From Planctomycetota bacterium (GTDB lineage: Bacteria > Planctomycetota > Phycisphaerae > Sedimentisphaerales > Anaerobacaceae), in contig JAAYVJ010000633.1 in assembly GCA_012517265.1 (NCBI GenBank), positions 1-35,083 of the forward strand: 35,083 nt of DNA. The letters are read 5' to 3'. Numbering within the stretch: the first letter of the stretch is position 1; each line of letters opens with the position of its first letter. The notes beneath the pieces are model-generated. The model was not told the origin of the DNA. It saw only the letters and a program-made list of their open reading frames with translations, and did no database searches. Shown piece by piece: positions 31,649-35,083 of this stretch. A program made the translations under genes and the position numbers.

Positions 31649-31732
31649 GCGAGCGTGGCGGAACTGGCATACGCGCCAGGTTTAGGTCCTGGTGTCCGGA
31701 AGGACGTGGAGGTTCGACTCCTCTCGCTCGCA
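31649..31732 (+). tRNA. tRNA-Leu(UAG)
   Basis: 84 bases with a 7-bp acceptor stem (GCGAGCG with CGCTCGC) and discriminator A. The anticodon stem CCAGG/CCTGG encloses TTTAGGT, giving anticodon TAG at 31683-31685 for CUA and related leucine codons. A long variable arm (TGTCCGGAAGGACG) marks a class II tRNA, and GGTTCGA is in the T-loop. CCA is not encoded. The following coding sequence starts 40 bases later with no terminator visible between. Confidence 0.95.
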
Positions 31733-31772
31733 CTGGAACGTCAATGGATTGCAGGTTGGAGCAGGAGAAGTC

Positions 31773-32618
31773 ATGGTCGGGCGTCTTCTCGCAACGGTCG
31801 TTTGTCTGGCACTCCCCGCGATGATCGCTTCCTGCACCTCCGTCTGGCCGCCCCCCGAGGCTTCCATCCGTCCCGCGGCTGTACTGGGCGTGACCGATCA
31901 GGACGTGGCCTCGCTCGAACAGGCGTTGACCGAGGCTGTGTCGCTGGAGATCGAGGGCATCAGGTTCACCTCCGGCCGGATCGCCGGCCGGCCTGTCGTG
32001 GTCGCCTGGACCGGGGTCGGCAAGGTCAACGCGGCCATGGTCGCCACGCTTTTGATCGAGCACTTCGAGCCGACGCAGGTCCTGCTCACAGGGATCGCCG
32101 GCGGCGTCGATCCGAATCTGGAGCCCGGCGACATCGTCATCGCCAGACGGACCGCCCATCACGACATGGGGTATTGGGGGCCCGTCGGCATGGAGCCCGG
32201 CGGCGTGCGAAACCGCCTGACCGAAGAGACCAACCCCACCTTCTTTCCCGCCGATCCCGGCCTGCTGGCCTGCGCTCAGCACGCCGCGAACGCCACGAAG
32301 CTTGACCCGATCGCCCACCACAACGGCGAACGGCCGCCGCGGGTCGTCGTCGGGACCGTCGTCACGGGGGACACGTTCGTGGCCTCCAGGACCAAGTGCC
32401 AGGAACTGGCCGAGACGCTCCAGGCCGGCGCGGTCGACATGGAAGCCGCGGCCGTGGCGCAGATCTGCCACCAGCGGTCGATTCCGCACCTGGCTCTTCG
32501 CAGCATCGCCGACAAGGCCGATCAGAGCGCGGTCGTGGACAAGCAGAAGTTCTATTCGCTGGCCGCGCAGAACGCGTCGCGGCTGGTCATCGCGATCCTG
32601 AAAAACATGGGGGCATGA
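31773..32618 (+). CDS. Lipoprotein-type 5'-methylthioadenosine/S-adenosylhomocysteine nucleosidase
   Basis: 281 aa from the ATG at 31773, which has AGGAG five bases upstream. The first 21 residues form a lipoprotein signal (MVGRLLATVVCLALPAMIASC; lipobox IASC, lipidated C21). The rest is a nucleosidase of the MTAN/Pfs family: WTGVGKVNAAM, LLTGIAGGVDPNLEPGDIVI, VDMEAAAVAQICHQ (Glu224) and RSIADKAD (Asp247). By hand alignment with E. coli MTAN, the general acid Glu12 is replaced by Asp44. The enzyme would split methylthioadenosine or S-adenosylhomocysteine, releasing adenine, but in the envelope and not the cytoplasm. It is nine bases ahead of a purine permease. Confidence 0.85.
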   Translation: MVGRLLATVVCLALPAMIASCTSVWPPPEASIRPAAVLGVTDQDVASLEQALTEAVSLEIEGIRFTSGRIAGRPVVVAWTGVGKVNAAMVATLLIEHFEPTQVLLTGIAGGVDPNLEPGDIVIARRTAHHDMGYWGPVGMEPGGVRNRLTEETNPTFFPADPGLLACAQHAANATKLDPIAHHNGERPPRVVVGTVVTGDTFVASRTKCQELAETLQAGAVDMEAAAVAQICHQRSIPHLALRSIADKADQSAVVDKQKFYSLAAQNASRLVIAILKNMGA

Positions 32619-32627
32619 GGGCGCAGA

Positions 32628-33968
32628 ATGCTCAAAGACCACTTCGACTTCGAGACGCACCAGACGAACCTGCGAATTGAGACCGTCGCCGGGGTCACGA
32701 CGTTCCTGACCATGGCCTACATCATCTTCGTGAACCCGAACATCCTGGGCGACGCGGGGATGGACAAGAACGCCCAGATCGCGGTGACGTGCCTGGTCAG
32801 CGCGATCTCTACGATCGCAGCCGGGCTCTTCGGCAAAGCGCCCATCGCCATGGCCCCCGGCATGGGGCTCAACAGCTTCTTCGCGTACACGCTTGTCGCA
32901 CGCGAGCAGGTCAGTTGGCAGACGGCGTTGGGGGCGGTCTTCCTCTCGGGTCTGGTGTTCCTCGTCCTGACGCTGGTCGGCCTGCGCAAGAAGCTCGTCG
33001 AGGCGATTCCGCCGGGCCTGATTGCGGCCATCGCCGTGGGGATCGGCCTGTTCATCGCGTTCATCGGGCTGGGCAATCTGGGCATCGTGCTGCGCGATGA
33101 GAAGACGCTGTTCGCATTCGGCGACTTGACGAAGGCGACAGTCTGGATCGGTCTGTTCGGGCTGGCTGTGATGATCGTGTTGGGGGCGCTGCGGGTCAAA
33201 GGTTCGCTGCTGATCGGAATCCTCGCGGCGACGATCGCGGCGGCCCTCCTGGGTTACGTGAGCAAGCCCGCCGGATGGGTATCGCTCGACTGGCCTATCG
33301 GGAAGGTCGCTCTGAGACTGGATATCCTCGGAGCGATGAAAATCAGCCTCTGGGGCAGCATCTTCACCTTGATGTTCATCGACCTGTTCGACAGCATCGG
33401 CACGCTCGTCGCCTGTTGCGAAAAGGCCGGCATGCGGGATGAACGCGGCCAGATCCGTGGGTTGGATCGCCTGCTCGGAATCGATGCCATCGCGACGGCG
33501 GTCGGTGCTCTGCTGGGGACCTCGACGACCACGTCCTACGTGGAGTCCGCCGCCGGGATCGAGCAGGGCGGTCGGACCGGCCTGACCTCCGTCGTCACCG
33601 GGGCGTTCTTTCTCCTGGCCATGTTCTTCGTCCCGGTCATCGCGGTCGTGCCGGGGTACGCCACCGCTCCGGCGCTGATCGTCGTCGGGTACTTCATGAT
33701 GAAGGAGGCCCGCAGGATCAACTTCCGCAAGGCCGACGAATTCATCCCTTCGCTGATCATCGTGGTGATGATCGCGGTGAGTTATCAGATCAGCATGGGC
33801 CTGGCCCTGGGATTCGTGTCGTTCGTGATTTTGAAGGCTGTGCTGGGTCGATTCAGGGAAGTTCGCGCCGCGATGTGGCTGATCGCCGGCCTGTCGGTGG
33901 CGTTCCTGGCCATTCGCTGGTGGCCCGCCGTGGCGGCGATGTTCCAGAGCGGCGCTGAGGCGGTCTGA
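32628..33968 (+). CDS. NCS2 family purine permease (AzgA/PbuG-like)
   Basis: 446 aa, with about 12-14 hydrophobic segments. The start LKDHFDFETHQTNLRIETVAG is typical. AzgA-type signatures MAPGMGLNSFFAY and GTSTTTSYVESAAGIEQGGRTG are present. This branch takes up adenine, guanine or hypoxanthine with protons. It is nine bases after the lipoprotein nucleosidase gene, which releases adenine, so the likely cargo is adenine. The reading is functional inference from the neighbour; the family assignment is firm. Confidence 0.93.
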   Translation: MLKDHFDFETHQTNLRIETVAGVTTFLTMAYIIFVNPNILGDAGMDKNAQIAVTCLVSAISTIAAGLFGKAPIAMAPGMGLNSFFAYTLVAREQVSWQTALGAVFLSGLVFLVLTLVGLRKKLVEAIPPGLIAAIAVGIGLFIAFIGLGNLGIVLRDEKTLFAFGDLTKATVWIGLFGLAVMIVLGALRVKGSLLIGILAATIAAALLGYVSKPAGWVSLDWPIGKVALRLDILGAMKISLWGSIFTLMFIDLFDSIGTLVACCEKAGMRDERGQIRGLDRLLGIDAIATAVGALLGTSTTTSYVESAAGIEQGGRTGLTSVVTGAFFLLAMFFVPVIAVVPGYATAPALIVVGYFMMKEARRINFRKADEFIPSLIIVVMIAVSYQISMGLALGFVSFVILKAVLGRFREVRAAMWLIAGLSVAFLAIRWWPAVAAMFQSGAEAV

Positions 33969-33971
33969 GAT

Positions 33972-34042
33972 GCAGGGTGGGGCTTGCCCCGCCAATCCTC
34001 GTCACCGCTGGATAGGAGACGGTGGGGCAAGCTCCGCCCTAC
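33972..34042. repeat. REP-like long inverted repeat
   Basis: Two 22-base arms (33972-33993 and 34021-34042) can pair with 18 Watson-Crick and three G-T pairs and one mismatch. Each arm contains the core GGGGCWWGC. The loop is 27 bases. It lies between the permease and a sugar isomerase gene. The form suggests a dispersed palindromic element that could also act as a transcript end. A second copy is not seen in this window. Confidence 0.6.
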
Positions 34043-34083
34043 GCGAAATGAGAAGGGATTGCATATTCTGAAGGAGTGACGAG

Positions 34084-34908
34084 ATGGGCAAGATCGGGAT
34101 CGGGGTGAACATGGAGTTCGTCCGCCATGCGGACAAGTCCTTCGAGTGGGGCGTCGAGAAGGCGGCCGAGCTGGGCTACGAGTACGTCGAGCCCATGGTG
34201 CACTGGGGCCGCGAGCTGCTCAGCGAGGCGGGATACTTCCACAGCGTCTCGATGCTGGACGACCCGTATCGCGTCAAGCGTGCCTGCGAGAAGGCCGGCA
34301 TCAAGCTCTCGGGTCTCTCGGCCCACACGCCGCTGTGCAAGCCGGAGATCGGCACGGAGTACCTCAAGCAGGCGATCCGCTTCGCCGCCGAGTGCGGCGC
34401 GCCGGTGATCAACACGGACGAAGGTCCCAAGCCCAAGTGGACCACGGAGGACGAGGACCACGTCCTCATGCGGTACACGCTGCACGAGGCCGCCGCGCTG
34501 GCGGAGCCGCGCGGGATTCTCATCGGGATCGAGCCGCACCAGCAGTACAGCAAGACACCGGAGGGCCTGGACCGCATCCAGAAGCTCGTGAAATCCAAGG
34601 CCATCGGCATCAATTTCGACACCGGCAACAGCTACCTGGGCGGCCAGGACCCGATCAAGTGGCTCAAGCACGTCAAGACCCGCCTGGTCCACTTGCACGC
34701 CAAGGATATCTCGATCCAGCAGTCGACCGCCGAGCGGGGCAAGGTCACCGGCACCCCGGTCGGCTGCGCCTGCGGCGACGGCGTTATCGACTGGAAGAAA
34801 GTGGTCGAGGTCTGCAAGGCGATCCCTCAAGACATCGTCTTCAGCGTCGAGTGCGGCACGATCGACCAGGCCGAACGCAGTATCCAGCACCTCAGGCAGT
34901 TCGTTTAG
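34084..34908 (+). CDS. Sugar phosphate isomerase/epimerase, hydroxypyruvate isomerase-like
   Basis: 274 aa with AAGGAG upstream. It belongs to the same xylose-isomerase-like TIM-barrel superfamily as the gene at 2420 but is only distantly similar. Metal ligands are visible: Glu in GIEPHQQYS, Asp in INFDTGNSYLGG, His in HLHAKDISI and Glu in FSVECGT. Members convert keto-sugars, hydroxypyruvate or inositol derivatives. The next gene begins with a Shine-Dalgarno that overlaps this gene's stop codon, so they are probably co-transcribed. Confidence 0.87.
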   Translation: MGKIGIGVNMEFVRHADKSFEWGVEKAAELGYEYVEPMVHWGRELLSEAGYFHSVSMLDDPYRVKRACEKAGIKLSGLSAHTPLCKPEIGTEYLKQAIRFAAECGAPVINTDEGPKPKWTTEDEDHVLMRYTLHEAAALAEPRGILIGIEPHQQYSKTPEGLDRIQKLVKSKAIGINFDTGNSYLGGQDPIKWLKHVKTRLVHLHAKDISIQQSTAERGKVTGTPVGCACGDGVIDWKKVVEVCKAIPQDIVFSVECGTIDQAERSIQHLRQFV

Positions 34909-34918
34909 GAGGAGGCCC

Positions 34919-35083
34919 ATGAATCGGATGAACTTGCTGTTGGTTGCGGCGGTCATCGCGGTTGTCTGGTTACAGCCTGCGCGAGCTGAGCAATCGCCAC
35001 AGATCACGATCGATGCCAACAACATTTGGATGCACGTGGGCAAGTCGCCTGTACTTCAATATCGTTATGGCGACGTCCCGTTC
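34919..35083 (+). CDS. Secreted protein, probable PmoA-like (DUF6807) family, 3' part beyond the window
   Basis: 55 codons are visible. AGGAGG is six bases upstream of the ATG and overlaps the stop codon of the isomerase gene. The first 23 residues (MNRMNLLLVAAVIAVVWLQP, then ARA) are a Sec signal peptide with an Ala-x-Ala cleavage site. The mature start ends with KSPVLQYRYGDVPF, which resembles the conserved N-terminal strand of PmoA-like proteins often found in planctomycete sugar-utilisation loci. Only this short stretch supports the family call. Confidence 0.55.
   Translation, partial: MNRMNLLLVAAVIAVVWLQPARAEQSPQITIDANNIWMHVGKSPVLQYRYGDVPF

Noticed and set aside
31446-33995. An 849-codon minus-strand open frame covering the tRNA, nucleosidase and permease
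   Set aside because: It runs through a tRNA gene and opposite two well-recognised proteins, so it is not a gene.
1-35083. CRISPR arrays, insertion sequences, prophage or integrase genes
   Set aside because: No regularly spaced repeats, transposase, integrase or phage structural genes are seen on either strand.

Overview
This window is about 35 kb of high-GC bacterial DNA with dense, mostly operonic genes. Several features suggest a planctomycete, most likely in or near the Phycisphaerae. These are Gfo/Idh/MocA dehydrogenases paired with TIM-barrel sugar isomerases, a secreted protein start resembling the PmoA-like (DUF6807) family, and a long operon of oversized pseudopilins. The assignment is an inference from gene style; the window has no rRNA or other marker that settles it.

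Layout. 1-968 (minus): a MtaA/URO-D family protein running off the left edge, divergent from a sugar-catabolism operon at 1362-4453 (Gfo/Idh/MocA oxidoreductase, sugar isomerase/epimerase, NupG-like MFS transporter). 4532-5365 (minus): a D-amino-acid transaminase. 5588-5920: ribosomal protein L21 with its own promoter and terminator but no L27 gene behind it. 6031-10451 (minus): a coupled pair, a U32/RlhA-like protein and an unusual fusion of a degenerate KaiC-like domain with a PEP-synthase ATP-grasp domain. 10521-11165 (minus): precorrin-2 dehydrogenase. 11366-15407 (plus): a fumarase beta subunit without its alpha partner, a divergent YchF-like NTPase, a zinc alcohol dehydrogenase and CinA.

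15404-29765 is the centrepiece, a 14-kb type IV pilus/type II secretion operon. It starts from a perfect consensus sigma-70-type promoter whose -35 box overlaps the cinA stop codon. The order is PilB-like ATPase, PilT, a second PilB/GspE ATPase with its own promoter, PilC/GspF, and seven prepilin-like proteins (three GspG-like, then H, I, J and K-like). Both assembly ATPases carry tandem MshEN motifs that suggest c-di-GMP control. No secretin, GspC/L/M, PilM/N/O or prepilin peptidase is encoded here.

29808-31567 encodes exonuclease VII (xseA, xseB). 31649-31732 is tRNA-Leu(UAG), followed without a visible terminator by an MTA/SAH nucleosidase that carries a lipoprotein signal. An AzgA-type purine permease follows 9 bases later. 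I read this pair as a candidate envelope adenine-salvage unit, the least conventional functional unit in the window. A REP-like inverted repeat separates it from a second sugar isomerase (34084-34908) and the start of a secreted PmoA-like protein that runs off the right edge.
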